A DNA stretch of 64,000 nucleotides from Taeniopygia guttata (Eukaryota > Chordata > Aves > Passeriformes > Estrildidae): contig NC_133028.1 in NCBI RefSeq assembly GCF_048771995.1, forward strand, positions 625,001 to 689,000, written 5' to 3'. Positions within the stretch are counted from its first letter, which is position 1. The number at the start of each line of letters is the position of its first letter. This document shows positions 46,595 to 57,044 of the stretch, one piece after another. The translations under genes and the position numbers were made by a program. The notes below the pieces were generated by a model, which did not search any database, was not told where the DNA came from, and was given only the letters and a program-made list of their open reading frames with translations.

Positions 46595-47150
46595 AAAATC
46601 AATTATCGCTCCAGACGCCCCGCGGCCCTCCCGTCACGCACGGCCCCGGAATTGCTCGCAGGGATTGCAATTCCAGGTGTCGAGAGCATCCCAAACCTGC
46701 GCATTCCAAATTAATTGGGAATTATAAACAAACTAAGCGTTGAGGCAGCGCTGGGCCGGGCCTGAGTGCCCATCAGCCCGCTGCTCCCTTCAATTATCTT
46801 TTTTTCCCCCACATTGTTCTGCCCTAATGAGGAGACTAATGACCAAAGGATGGTTCATAAGTGGTTCCCAGACTCTCCTTGCCCAGGGCAAACACCGTCC
46901 ACAATAGGATCACAAATTGTAGGGAGAAGCCCCGGCTGATCACATCAGAAACGGTGCAGGGATTTATCTCTCGGCCTTAACAATAACAGTATGTTCTTAA
47001 TCGCCACTCCAAAGGGACGGCTGGCGGGGGATCTGCCCGGCCTCATCATTAAAAGCTGGCAGCATCTTTGCTAGCGCTGCCCCTTTGTTCATCTTTCATT
47101 ATTCCGATGCTCCGGCCCCGTTAATTCCTCTCCATCTTATTAAATCAGTA
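46595..47150. promoter_or_regulatory. candidate conserved non-coding element cluster
   Basis: About 550 bp of repeat-free sequence with 'CCAAATTAATTGGGAATT', 'TAAACAAACTAAGCG', 'CCTAATGAGGAGACTAATGA', 'GGCCTTAACAATAACAGTAT' and 'CCCCTTTGTTCATCTTTC' (SOX/FOX-like words). No exon is seen. It is the longest such island in the desert after the one at 55.7 kb. Confidence 0.5.
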
Positions 47151-47224
47151 GAGTGGGGCGGGGGAGGATGGGGCAGAGCCGGGGCTGGGATCCGGCCCGG
47201 GGCTCGGCGGGGAGCGGGCGGGGA

Positions 47225-47420
47225 GCGGGGTGACACCGGGCTGGGAGAGGGGTCACACCGGCCGGGGAGAGGGGTCACACCGGGCTGGGAGCGGGGTGAG
47301 ACCGGGCTGGGAGCGGGGTCACACCGGGCTGGGAGAGGGGTCACACCGGGCTGGGAGAGGGGTCACACCCGGGCTGGGAGCGGGGTCACACCCGCTGGGG
47401 AGAGGGGTCACACCGGCCCG
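47225..47420. repeat. 22-bp minisatellite GTCACACCGGGCTGGGAGAG
   Basis: Nine copies alternating GGAGAGGG and GGAGCGGG endings. Confidence 0.93.
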
Positions 47421-47564
47421 GTGCTCACCCCCCTCCGGCGGTGGGGAAACTGAGGCACGGCAGCTTCGCAGCCCAGCCCGGCCCCGGACGGGCTTCAGCG
47501 GGGTTGGGAAGCGCTTTGTCCCCCGCCAGCCCCACACCTTCCCTCGGGATCCCCGCATTCACCC

Positions 47565-47725
47565 GCAGCACCGTTATTTAACGATTTCATCCGTTTTTAC
47601 AATAAAATCAAGCAGATCTCATGCAAAAATGGTGCCAAGGTCACCCAAATTCGTCCCACAGCAGCAGCCATCACTTGATTCGATGATTTGTTCAGCTTTT
47701 ACCATAAAATCACACCAGGCAGAGG
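47565..47725. promoter_or_regulatory. candidate conserved non-coding element
   Basis: Contains two similar words, 'TTTTTACAATAAAATCAAGC' and 'CTTTTACCATAAAATCACAC', about 110 bp apart, and 'CACTTGATTCGATGATTTG'. Unique and AT-rich. Confidence 0.4.
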
Positions 47726-48429
47726 GGGGCCGGTGCCAGGCTCCCCCCAGGGACTCCTGGCTCATCCGTGCTGGGGTGACAGTGCCACAGGGACAAGGGG
47801 GTTATTTTTTGGCCACAAACAGTTTGCAAAGAGGGAGATCGTGAAATTTATTTTTTTTCTTTCCTCTTTTTCATAACAGCTCATTTCACCAGAACTGGTT
47901 TAAAGCTGGATTTTTTAAACCCGAATATTTTTGTCACTGCAATGCTCAGTCCAGAGGGGAATCCTCAGTTTACCGGTTCCCTGCTGCATTTCCAGGCAGG
48001 TCACTCCATTTCATGCTGATTGTCCTGTACCCAGGAGCTTCATTTAAATGTGATGCCTTTGCTGCCTGTACAGGGCAGCCTGGGCTAAATTCAGCCAGAC
48101 AGTGTGGAAAATGGGGGATGCAGTGGGATTTCCTCCTGTTGCTCGTGATATCTTTTTTATATCCCCACTGAAACCGGCAGAGCCGCTGGGCAGCCTCGGG
48201 AAACTCATTTGATGTTTCACTGGGGAATTGGGGGGAGGGAGAGGCAGGGGAAACGCTCCACAAGCTTTAACAGGATTACACGAGGGGATGGAGCCCGCAG
48301 CAGCACGAGGGGACGGGGCAGCAGCACGGGGGGACGGAGCCCGCAGCAGCACGGTCGGCCCGGCCTTGGCCTGGAACCTCTGCCGGCAGCCGGGCCCGGC
48401 TCGGGACACGCTGATCCCATTGAGCCTCC

Positions 48430-49095
48430 CCTCAGAACGGGAACGGGAACGGGAATGGGAACGGGAACAGGAGCGGGAATGGGAACAGGAACAGGAACGG
48501 GAACGGGAACGGGAGTGGGAACGGGAGCGGGAGTGGGAACGGGAACGGGAAATGGGAATGGGAATGGGAAATGGGGAACGGGAACGGGAACGGGAATGGG
48601 AACGGGAATGGAGATGGGAATGGGAATGGGAAATGGGGAACGGGAACGGGAGCGGGAGTGGGAAGGGAAGCGGGAATGGGATCGGGAACGGGAATGGGAG
48701 CGGGAATGGGAATGGGAACGGGAGCGGGAACGGGAGCGGGAGTGGGAGAGGAAACGGTAACGGGAGCAGGAGCGGGAATGGGAGCGGGAACGGGAGCAGG
48801 AGTGGGAACGGGAACGGGAATGGGAAAGTGAACGGGAATGGGAGCAGGAGTGGCAGCAGGAACGGGAGTGGGAATGGGAGTGGGAACAGGAACGGGAGTG
48901 GGAACGGGAGTGGGAACGGGAGCGGGAATAGGAACAGGAACGGGAACGGGAGTGGGAATGGGAGTGGGAGTGGGAACGGGAGCGGGAACGGGAACGGGAA
49001 CGGGAGCGGGAATAGGAACAGGAATGGGAACGGGAGTGGGAACGGAAGCGGGAATGGGAACGGGAATGGGAATGTGAATGGGAGTGGGAACGGAG
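48430..49095. repeat. hexamer-based minisatellite GGGAAC/GGGAAT/GGGAGC/GGGAGT
   Basis: About 110 hexamers of GGGA(A/G)(C/T). Purine-rich on the plus strand. It spans about 665 bp without a unique interruption. Confidence 0.96.
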
Positions 49096-49289
49096 CTCCC
49101 GGCGCGGGGAGGACGCGGCGGGTGCCGCAGGGCAGCGGGACACAGGTCGGGGTGCGGGGTCCCAGTGCCGCCGTGTGCCCCGCAGGATGCTGCCAGCTTT
49201 ATCAGGAGCCATCCCGGCAGCAAGGGGGGCGCCCCGAGGGGCACCCCGAGAGCCGGAGCGCTCGGTCCGCCTGGTCATCCCCTCTGCGG

Positions 49290-49512
49290 TCTGTCCATGC
49301 CGCTCCCATCCCGTCTGGCCAGCCCCAGCCGGCCCTCTGCAGCCCTTCAGCATCCATCCCATGGGGGGGAACGCCTCTCCCGGCTCGGCCTCTCCATCCC
49401 CGCCCGTCCCATCCCGTGTGGCCAGCCCCAGCGGCCCTCTGCAGCCCTTCTGCATCCATCCCACGGGGAACGCCTCTCCGGCTCGGTCTCTCCATCCCGC
49501 CCGTCCCAGCAG
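49290..49512. repeat. ~115-bp tandem duplication
   Basis: Two copies containing 'TGGCCAGCCCCAG', 'CCCTCTGCAGCCCTTC', 'GCATCCATCCCA(T/C)GGGG' and 'GAACGCCTCTCC'. Confidence 0.88.
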
Positions 49513-49551
49513 CCTCCCGCTCGTCTCTGAGCCTGGAGATTTGCCGGCAAG

Positions 49552-49662
49552 GGCTCAGCGCTGCATCTTTGGCAGATAACCTTGATCCCCTTAATAAAGC
49601 TGCTTAATTCTCACTTCCTTTTAATTATCTGCCACCGAAAGCCGCCTCGGGTTTTGCAGACA
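49552..49662. promoter_or_regulatory. candidate conserved non-coding element
   Basis: 'GCATCTTTGGCAGATAACC', 'CCCTTAATAAAGCTGCTTAA' and 'CCTTTTAATTATCTGCC'. It contains GATAA on one side and TTATC on the other, flanking TAAT/ATTA cores. A short, unique AT-rich island. Confidence 0.4.
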
Positions 49663-49971
49663 GGTGAAAAGCAGCGTCTTACTGAGAGCCACGGGTTGGG
49701 AGGAGACTGGCAGGGTCTTTGGGGTGTGGGGGGATTTGGGTAAGGACACGCAGCTCTTATTCTTTCTTTATTCTTCCTCTTTTATACACAAGTTTCCTGG
49801 GGGATGAGAGGACCACGGTTCTGCCCCAAGCGGATTCCCAGTGGTCTCTCTCCCTTATTTTCCACAGCGCCAACCCAGGGTGCCCAGCCTTGATCCCAAT
49901 GGGGTGTGCCCGGAGCTGGGCTGGGCTGCGGACAGCAGGATCCGAGAGGAAGGAAACTCATTCCTAGTCCC

Positions 49972-50055
49972 TGGCGGGGCCAGCCGGGATGAATCCAGCT
50001 TTTCCTGCAAGCCGGGATGAACCCAGCTTTTCCTGCAAGCCGGGATGAATCCATC
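49972..50055. repeat. 28-bp tandem repeat, three copies
   Basis: Unit 'GCCGGGATGAA(T/C)CCAGC' plus 'TTTTCCTGCAA'. Confidence 0.9.
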
Positions 50056-50279
50056 CCGCTCGGGGCAGAGCCGGGGCTCGGCTCTCCCCATCCCCGGGCA
50101 GCAGCGGTCCCTGCTTTGTCCCTTCCCAGCCCGAGGAACCCCCGGGCGGCTCAGTCGCTGGCCCGAGGATGACACGGGCTGGCATTCGCTGTGACTCAGC
50201 TGTCCCCAGGGCACGGAGCCATCCTGAGCCCTCGGGGTTATCACCCCCTCCCGTGACAAAATCCTCCCGCTCAAATCCC

Positions 50280-50378
50280 GAGGTGCCGGAGGAATGTGAT
50301 TTAATCCGTCTCGTACACAACAAGCACATTTTAAGAACCCCAGCGAGCCCAGCGGTTTTAATTAAATCATCCCCGGCT
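50280..50378. promoter_or_regulatory. candidate conserved non-coding element
   Basis: 'GGAATGTGATTTAATCCG', 'CAACAAGCACATTTTAAG' and 'CGGTTTTAATTAAATCATC'. A unique island with homeodomain-like cores. Confidence 0.35.
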
Positions 50379-50924
50379 CGGACACTCCCCGCAGGGGGGG
50401 CAGAGCCGGGCAGACCCTGCGGGAGCATCCCCGGAGCGGGGTGGGGTCCGGAGCCGGCAGCTCCCGGGGGATTAAAGGTGGCCTGGGAACAAGGAAAGCG
50501 CCGCAATCAGCTCAGCCCCGGCCGGGAGGGATGGAGACAGCCCCGTGAGCCCTCTTGTCTCGGGGCTGATTGCAATGAGCCACATTAGTGCCCAAACCCG
50601 CGCCCGGCCCGGCCCCCCGGCACACAGAGGGGGCAGGAGCGCACTTTGGGCTCTTTTGGGCTAATCCCCGCAACAGCCGGGACAGAGGACAGCTTCTGTC
50701 CCAGGTCCCCTTCTCCCTGCCCTGTCCCCTTCTTGCAATGTCCCCCTTTCCCTGTATCACCCCCTCGCACACCCGCCCGTCCCTGCACTGCCCCTTCTTA
50801 TATTGTCCGCCTCTCCTGCAGCTTCCCCGTTTCCAGCCGTCATTCCCCATGGCCGTGCACCATCCCCTGCTCCTGATATTGCCCTCTGTCCCTGCGAGCA
50901 TCCCCTTTAACCTGAACCGTCCCC

Positions 50925-51250
50925 TTCTCCCTGCGAGCATCCCCTTTTCCCTGCACCGTCCCCTTTTCCCTGCACTGTCCCCTTTTCCCCGCACCGTCCC
51001 CTTTTCCCCGCACCATCCCCTTCTCCCTGATCCATCCCCTTTTCCCTGCACCATCTCCTTTTCCCTGCACCATCTCCTTTTCCCTGCACCGTCCCCTTTT
51101 CCCTGCACCATCCCCTTTTCCCTGCACCATCCCCTTTTCCCTGCACCATCCCCTTTTCCCTGCACCATCCCCTTTTCCCTGCACCATCTCCTTTTCCTGC
51201 CTCATCCTCCTTTTCCTTGCACTGATCCCTTCTCTTTGCACCATCCCCTG
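50925..51250. repeat. ~18-bp minisatellite CCCCTTTTCCCTGCACCAT
   Basis: About 16 pyrimidine-rich copies, with CCGT, CTGT and CATC endings, decaying at both ends (from about 50,700). Confidence 0.94.
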
Positions 51251-51744
51251 AACTGTCCCTCCTTTCCTGGACCGCCTTGCCCGTGTTTCACACCTGCCCA
51301 GGTAAATCCTGCACCTGAGGCTCTCCCCAGCCCAAACCCCCGTGTCCCCCGTGTAACCTTATCCTCGATGGGAAGAGATCCCCACGGCCCCTGTCCCCAT
51401 TTGAGACGTTGTCCCATGTCCCCCCGCCCTTGACTGGGATGTCCCCCCGTGTCCCCCCACCCCCGGGGCAGAGCCCCCCCCGTGTCCTCCCACAGGGTGA
51501 CATTGAGTGAATTACTCAGTGGGCCCACACAGGAACCCAGTGTCACCCCAAAGCCACCAAATTCCCGGGGCAGGGCCTTGGGGTCCCCCTTGGCCTCTGA
51601 GCAGTGTCCCCAACCTGTGCCCCCTGTGCAGCTGCTTTTGGGGGGCTCAGAGCTGGGGTTGGGGCTAGAGGGGAGGGGACCCCAGGGATGTGCTGCTGCA
51701 GAGGCGGGCGGGGGGGCTCTCCTGCACCCCCCAGCTCGGCTGAT

Positions 51745-51996
51745 GGGATTCAGATGGTCATTAGGGTCTGAGATCCTTTAAAATCCCGCAGCTTGTCCTA
51801 ATGAGCTGGGAAAAGTCACACCTCGGCCCGGGGCTCCCCCGGGCCCGGGGCTTTATTGGGAGGAAACGGAGCCGGGCCGGGGTCGCACCTGCGCTCGGCT
51901 GTCCCGGGCCAGCCCCGGGCCGGGAACGACCCCGCGGAGGGCTGCAAAAGCCATCAGGGAGGGATTCAGATGGTCATTGGGGTCTCAGATCCTTAA
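51745..51996. other. two copies of a 36-bp word 216 bp apart
   Basis: 51745-51781 and 51961-51996 both read 'GGGATTCAGATGGTCATT' followed by '(A/G)GGGTCT(G/C)AGATCC' and 'TTAA'. They differ at two bases and one inserted T, and are separated by unrelated GC-rich sequence. Confidence 0.85.
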
Positions 51997-52295
51997 CGCT
52001 GCTCCGCACCCGCACCGACCGCCGCGGGGATGGAGGTGGGCACGGGCACCCCAGAACCGCCGTCCCGGGGACCCCCGGCCGGGACCCCGCGGGTGGGGGG
52101 GCTGGAATCCAAAATAGCCCCAAAATAGCCCCAAAATAGCCCCAAAATAGCCCCAGAACCCCGCGGTGGGCACTGCATTCCCGGGAGGGGCACAGGGAGG
52201 GCGGAGATGAAAAGTGGCAGATTCGGTGCTACCGCGCCCTACCGAGGCCTCGGGAGGATAAAAGGGCAGGAGACCCTCGGTGGGCTCGGCTGTGT

Positions 52296-52535
52296 TTGGA
52301 TAGGAGGTGCTGTCCCTTTCTTTATTCCCTTTTTTTGGATAGGAGGTGCTGTCCCTTTCTTTATTCCCTTTTTTTGGATAGGAGGTGCTTTCCCTTTCTT
52401 TATTCCCTTTTTTTGGATAGGAGGTGCTGTCCCTTTCTTTATTCCTTTTTTTTTTTGATAGGAGGTGCTTTCCCTTTCTTTATTCCTTTTTTTTAGGATA
52501 GGAGGTGCTTTCCCTTTCTTTATTCCCTTTTTGCT
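52296..52535. repeat. 38-41 bp minisatellite, six copies, T-rich
   Basis: Units start 'GGATAGGAGGTGCT(G/T)TCCC' and continue 'TTTCTTTATTCCC' plus a T-run of five to nine. The T-run length varies between copies. Confidence 0.95.
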
Positions 52536-52539
52536 CTCC

Positions 52540-53700
52540 TCGGTGTGACGGAGCTCAGCAAACAGCCCCGGAGTCCCCCCGAGCCGGGTGCTCCCAGGCT
52601 GGGGGTGCCTGAGCCGGGTGGGACCTGCTGCCACCTGTGGGGTTGGGATCCGGGTGATTTGGGGCCAGAATGGGGACACCGGGAGGCGGCGGTGCTTTGG
52701 GATCCAGGGGGATGGCGTCCAAACCGCTCGGGGTGAAATGCAGAACGATCCCAGCAGGGTTTGGGTCTGCTCTTTCCAGGTGGGAGAATCCTGTCCTGGA
52801 GACAGGGAGGGGAGGTGTCAGAAATTTGGGGAGGTGTCCACCCCTGTCCTGCAGCGTCCCTCTGTCCATTGTCCATCTGTCCATGTGTCCATCCCGCTCT
52901 GGCAGCCCTTCACCCCCCAAACCCCTCTGTGTCCCCCCGCCAGCCCTGCGCTGGGGGCCGGGGACACCCCCAGTTTGCCAGCAAAAGGGACATTTCCTAC
53001 CAATTCAGCCAAAATCACTGGAAAAAGGGAAGTGTTCGGGTACCCGCTGCCATCACGCGGCTGAGGAGCATCCACACCTGACCCCAGTCCTTTGTGGGAT
53101 GGTTTTATCGGAATTCCACATCAACCCCCAAGAAAATCCTCTTTTTTCCAGTTATTAAAGGTCTCACACCCGCATTTGGGATGCAGAGCAAAGCCCTCCC
53201 TTAAGCATCCTAAGATATGCAGCTCCACTTCTTCTCTCCAAAGGCCTGACCCAGCTCCAGGGAGGTTTTCCCAAGCAGGACTTGGATCTGCACAGGTCAG
53301 CCCGGCTGTTTGAAGGTGAAAATGCAGGGAAAATAAAGAAAAAAAAAAATGTTTAAACCCTGGTAGATTTGCCTGACCTGAGAAACTCCTTGTACAGGAG
53401 ATTTTGGAAGTTGGGGGATCCAACAGAGGAATTTCTGCAAATAATGCCATCCATAGCGGAATGATATGGGATTGAACGTGCCCCAAATCCCAAACGGGGG
53501 TGTCCTGCAGCAGCTGGGTGCTGGGAAGGAGACCCTCGGGACTGGGACAGGTCCCCCCTGGGCTGGGTTTGATCACCCCAGGGATGGGATGGGTTTCCCA
53601 GGGCTGGGATGGATCCTTCAGGAACTGGGGCAGCAGGGGGATGTCATGTTCAAAGCTTTCTCCATGCACCTGAAGGAAAAACGATGATTTGGGATTTTTT
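52540..53700. other. intergenic unique sequence
   Basis: No gene, tandem array or mobile element was recognised. It includes a short A-run near 53,338-53,350. Confidence 0.5.
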
Positions 53701-53762
53701 TCTCCACAGTCTTCCTCATTTCTGTTCTGGGGGTTTGGAACTGTGGCTCTGCTGGGGTTCCT

Positions 53763-54262
53763 GGGGTCCTGGTGGGGTTCTGGGAAGGTCCCAGTGGGTC
53801 CCAGTGGGGTTCTGGGAAGGTCCCAGTGGGTCCCAGTGGGGTCCCAGTGGGGTTATGGGAAGGTCCCAGTGGGTCCCAGTGGGTCCCAGTTCGGTTCTTG
53901 GAAGGTCCCAGTGGGTCCCAGTGGGGTCCCAGTGGGGTTCTGGGAAGGTCCCAGTGGGTCCCAGTGGGTCCCAGTGGGGTTCTGGGAAGGTCCCAGTGGG
54001 TCCCAGCGGGGCTCTGGGAAGGTCCCAGTGGGTCCCAGTGGGTCCCAGTGGGGTTCTGGGAAGGTCCCAGTGGGTCCCAGCGGGGCTCTGGGAAGGTCCC
54101 AGTGGGTCCCAGTGGGTCCCAGTGGGGTTCTGGGAAGGTCCCAGTGGGTCCCAGTGGGTCCCAGTGGGGTTCCGGGAAGGTCCCAGTGGGTCCCAGTGGG
54201 TCCCAGTGGGGTACTGGGAAGGTCCCAGTGGGTCCCAGTTCGGTTCTTGGAAGGTCCCAGTG
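53763..54262. repeat. minisatellite of GGTCCCAGTGGGTCCCAGTG words
   Basis: Words 'GGGTCCCAGT' and 'GGTTCTGGGAAGGTCCCAGT' combine into units of 30-41 bp, about 14 in all. Confidence 0.95.
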
Positions 54263-54339
54263 GGTCCCAGCGGGGCCGTTCCCTCAGTGACCGCCAGAGG
54301 GCGATCCCAGACCGCGCTGGGCCCCGGCGGCACCGGGAG

Positions 54340-54722
54340 GGGACAGAGGGATGGGGACAGAGGGATTGGGGACATGGAAATGGGACAGCGGGATGGGGAC
54401 AGGGAAATGGGACAGAGGGATGGGGACAGGGAAATGGGATAGAGGGATTGGGACAGTGGGATGGGGACATGGAAATGGGACAGTGGGATTGGGGACACGG
54501 AAATGGGACAGCGGGATTGGGGACACTGAAATGGGACAGCGGGATTGGGGACACTGAAATGGGACAGCGGGATTGGGGACACTGAAATGGGACAGTGGGA
54601 TGGGGACAGTGGGGTGGGACACACCGGGGTGGGACAGTGGGATGGGACACACCAGGATGGATAGTAGGGTGGGACACACCAGGATGGACAGTGGGGTGGG
54701 ACACACCGGGGTGGGACACCCC
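54340..54722. repeat. minisatellite of GGGACAGxGGGATxGGGGACA words
   Basis: Units such as 'GGGGACACTGAAATGGGACA' and 'GGGACACACC(G/A)GG(G/A)TGG', period 19-31 bp, ending just before the hairpin at 54,754. Confidence 0.93.
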
Positions 54723-54753
54723 AGTGCCAGCAGGTTTTTCCCGGGATGTTTAT

Positions 54754-54867
54754 TGTGGCAGCACAATTCTCCCTCTCTCAGGATTTTTCATAGAAATTGT
54801 TTTCTCTTTCATTTCTCTCCGTGCGCCTCCATGAAAAACCCTGAGAGAGGAGAAATGTGCTGCCACA
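54754..54867. repeat. imperfect inverted repeat (38-bp arms, 39-bp loop)
   Basis: Left arm 54754-54791 starts 'TGTGGCAGCACAATTCTCC' and ends 'CAGGATTTTTCAT'. Right arm 54831-54867 starts 'ATGAAAAACCCTGAG' and ends 'AATGTGCTGCCACA'. The arms pair with two mismatches and a one-base bulge. The outer TGTGGCAGCACA ends are perfectly complementary. Confidence 0.9.
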
Positions 54868-54869
54868 GT

Positions 54870-55640
54870 TTGTCACGGAGCTTTGTCCCCGTGGATGAAG
54901 GGGGCTCTGAGCTGTCCCCTCTCTGTGCTTTGGTGTCCCTGACCCACGGGAGCTGTGCCTGAGCCTTTGGGTGTCGATGTGGTCAGTCCCACTTCCCCGA
55001 GGGACACCACAACGAAGGGGACATTTGTCCTTCCCGTGCTGCCTTTGGGACCAAACCGCTCCGACTTCCCCTGGAGCTGCTCCGGGGGCTGGCAGCGTCC
55101 CTGGGGCTGGCAGCCCCTCGGTGGGACCCCCTCGTGTCACCATCTGCCCCCAGACCCGGGAGGGGTCAGCGCCCCTCCATCTGCGCAGCGGGAAAGTCGC
55201 GGCGGTGTCATTGCCAAATGCAGAGGCGCCCGCGGAATTGATGGCGCCGGATTTCCAGCGCTCTGTCAACAGGGCTCGGTGGCCTGCGGGACCCCCTTAA
55301 TCCCCACACAATTGCAGTTTGCTGTGCAAACATTGGGGGGGTTGGCAGCAGAAGCGTGTCCTTCCTGCGGGGCCAGTGTGGGGTTGAGGCACCCCCGGTG
55401 TGCCCCATCCCACTGGGACTGGGGGCTGCTTCCCTGCCAGTTATCCATGGATTGAGTCCTGGGAAGGGTAACAACACCCTCAGACTGGCACTCCAAATCC
55501 CACCCCAGATCAAACGGAGCCAATGTCCCATGTGCCATCCGCTGGATAAGCCCAGAGCGTCGATTTTGCCCCTGGAAGGGCGGGTGAAGGGGACAGGGGG
55601 ACAAGGAGAAGGGAGAGGGGAGGAGGAGCCTCCTGCCCTC
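54870..55640. other. intergenic unique sequence
   Basis: GC-rich, no tandem arrays, no gene recognised. Confidence 0.5.
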
Positions 55641-55644
55641 CCCA

Positions 55645-56150
55645 CTCCGCCAAACAATCAGAATAAAAGCAAATTATTTCTCCCATTTCCCTTCCCGAGA
55701 TGAGCGATAACGCGTCCGTCCCGAAAAGCGCCGATAACGCTTTAATTTCACTGCCAGGCCTAAAAATGCCATTTCTACGCAAAGCAGGGCCCCGCTCTCC
55801 TCCCCACCGCCTTTTGATAGATGTTGGGTGATTTGTCCTCCCCTTTCTTTGCCCGTTCCCGTGTGCCTGGTGCAGGGGAAATGCCCCCGGAGCTACGAGC
55901 GCCGCACAATAAAGCAAAATCATATTTTAGTCAAAATAGGCAGACGGCGCTCGCAGCCAACTTTCAAATTAGCATTTTGAGGGCAAATATGCAGCAATTT
56001 GAGATAATGAGGCCTGATTATTCAATCCAATGAATGTTAAATAGGCAGCGAGGGCGCTGGCGCCTTATCTCCCCCGCTTTCCATTTATTTGACTTGAGTT
56101 TAGTTTTAATCGTTTCCCATTTGAACTCTTTATTTGTCTTGGCTCAGGCC
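55645..56150. promoter_or_regulatory. candidate conserved non-coding element, ~500 bp
   Basis: The most enhancer-like island of the desert: 'CGATAACGC' twice (55705-55713 and 55732-55740), 'ACAATAAAGCAAAATCATAT', 'CAAATTAGCATTTTGAGGGC', 'GATTATTCAATCCAATGAAT' and the near-palindrome GGCGCTGGCGCC. Unique, low in repeats, no splice-consistent coding frame. Conservation is inferred from texture, not measured. Confidence 0.55.
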
Positions 56151-56371
56151 CCTTCCCCCACAGCTCCCTGCTCCCATTCCCCGGCTGGGATTCTGCACCA
56201 GCGCCCCTTCCCAGGGGATCTGAGCAGGCTTTGCCCTCCGTGTTCCCAGGAATTGGGGCTGGGGGAGCTCTGGCTGCTGCACCAGTCCCAGTCTGGGTGT
56301 CTGACTTTGGGGTGTTCTGATGGTGGTGGGACTGTTTGCAGGGATGGACATCCTTAGGGAGGAGATGCCAT

Positions 56372-56830
56372 GGAACCCTGGAGTGTTTGAGTTGGAAGGG
56401 ACCAAAAGGATCATCCAGTGCCACAGCAGGGACGGCTCCCACTGTGCCAGGGGGATCCAGCCTGGCCCTGGGCACTGCCAGGGATCCAGGGCAGCCACAG
56501 CAAATCTGGGAATTCCAGCCCAGCCAGGAATTCCTTGCCAAGATCCCAGCCCAAGCTCCCCTTTCCCAGTGGGAGCCATTCCCTGGCTCCTGTCCCTCTG
56601 TCCCTTGTCCCCAGTCCCTCTCCAGCTCTCCTGGAGCCCCTCCAGGGACTCTGAGGATTCCCTGGAATTTCCCTTCTCCAGGGGAACATTCCCAGCTCTC
56701 CCAGCCTGGCTCCAGAGCAGAGGGGCTCCAGCCCTGGAGCAGCTCCGGGGCCTCCTCTGGGCTCTCTCCAGCAGCTCCACGTCCTCCTGAATTTGGGATC
56801 CAGGAACAGGAGCAGCTCTGCAGGTGGGCT
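56372..56830 (-). mobile_element. CR1 LINE fragment, antisense
   Basis: 'GAGTTGGAAGGGACCAAAAG', 'CCTGGGCACTGCCAGGG', 'CAGCCAGGAATTCCTTGCC', 'TTCTCCAGGGGAACATTCCC'. The same arrangement as the 18.5-kb copy. Confidence 0.88.
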
Positions 56831-57044
56831 CTCACCTGAGGGCACAGGGACACAATTCCCACCTTTCCTTTGGGATCTGCCCACGCTGGGGGTTTTTGGG
56901 TCATTTCCAGCCTCTCCCACCTCGGAGCTGCTGCACTCCCGGCTCTGCTCTTCCTTCAGCCCTTCCCTTCCCTTCCCTGCAGCGCTGCCATCGCTCAGCC
57001 CTGGCTGTCAGCTCCCCCCCAAAACGGATCCAAAGAGCCAACGA

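Noticed and set aside
48217-49607. Open frames over the GGGAAC/GGGAAT hexamers encoding Ser/His/Arg- or Gly/Asn-rich proteins
   Set aside because: Open on both strands only because the hexamer has no stop. Typical low-complexity artefact.
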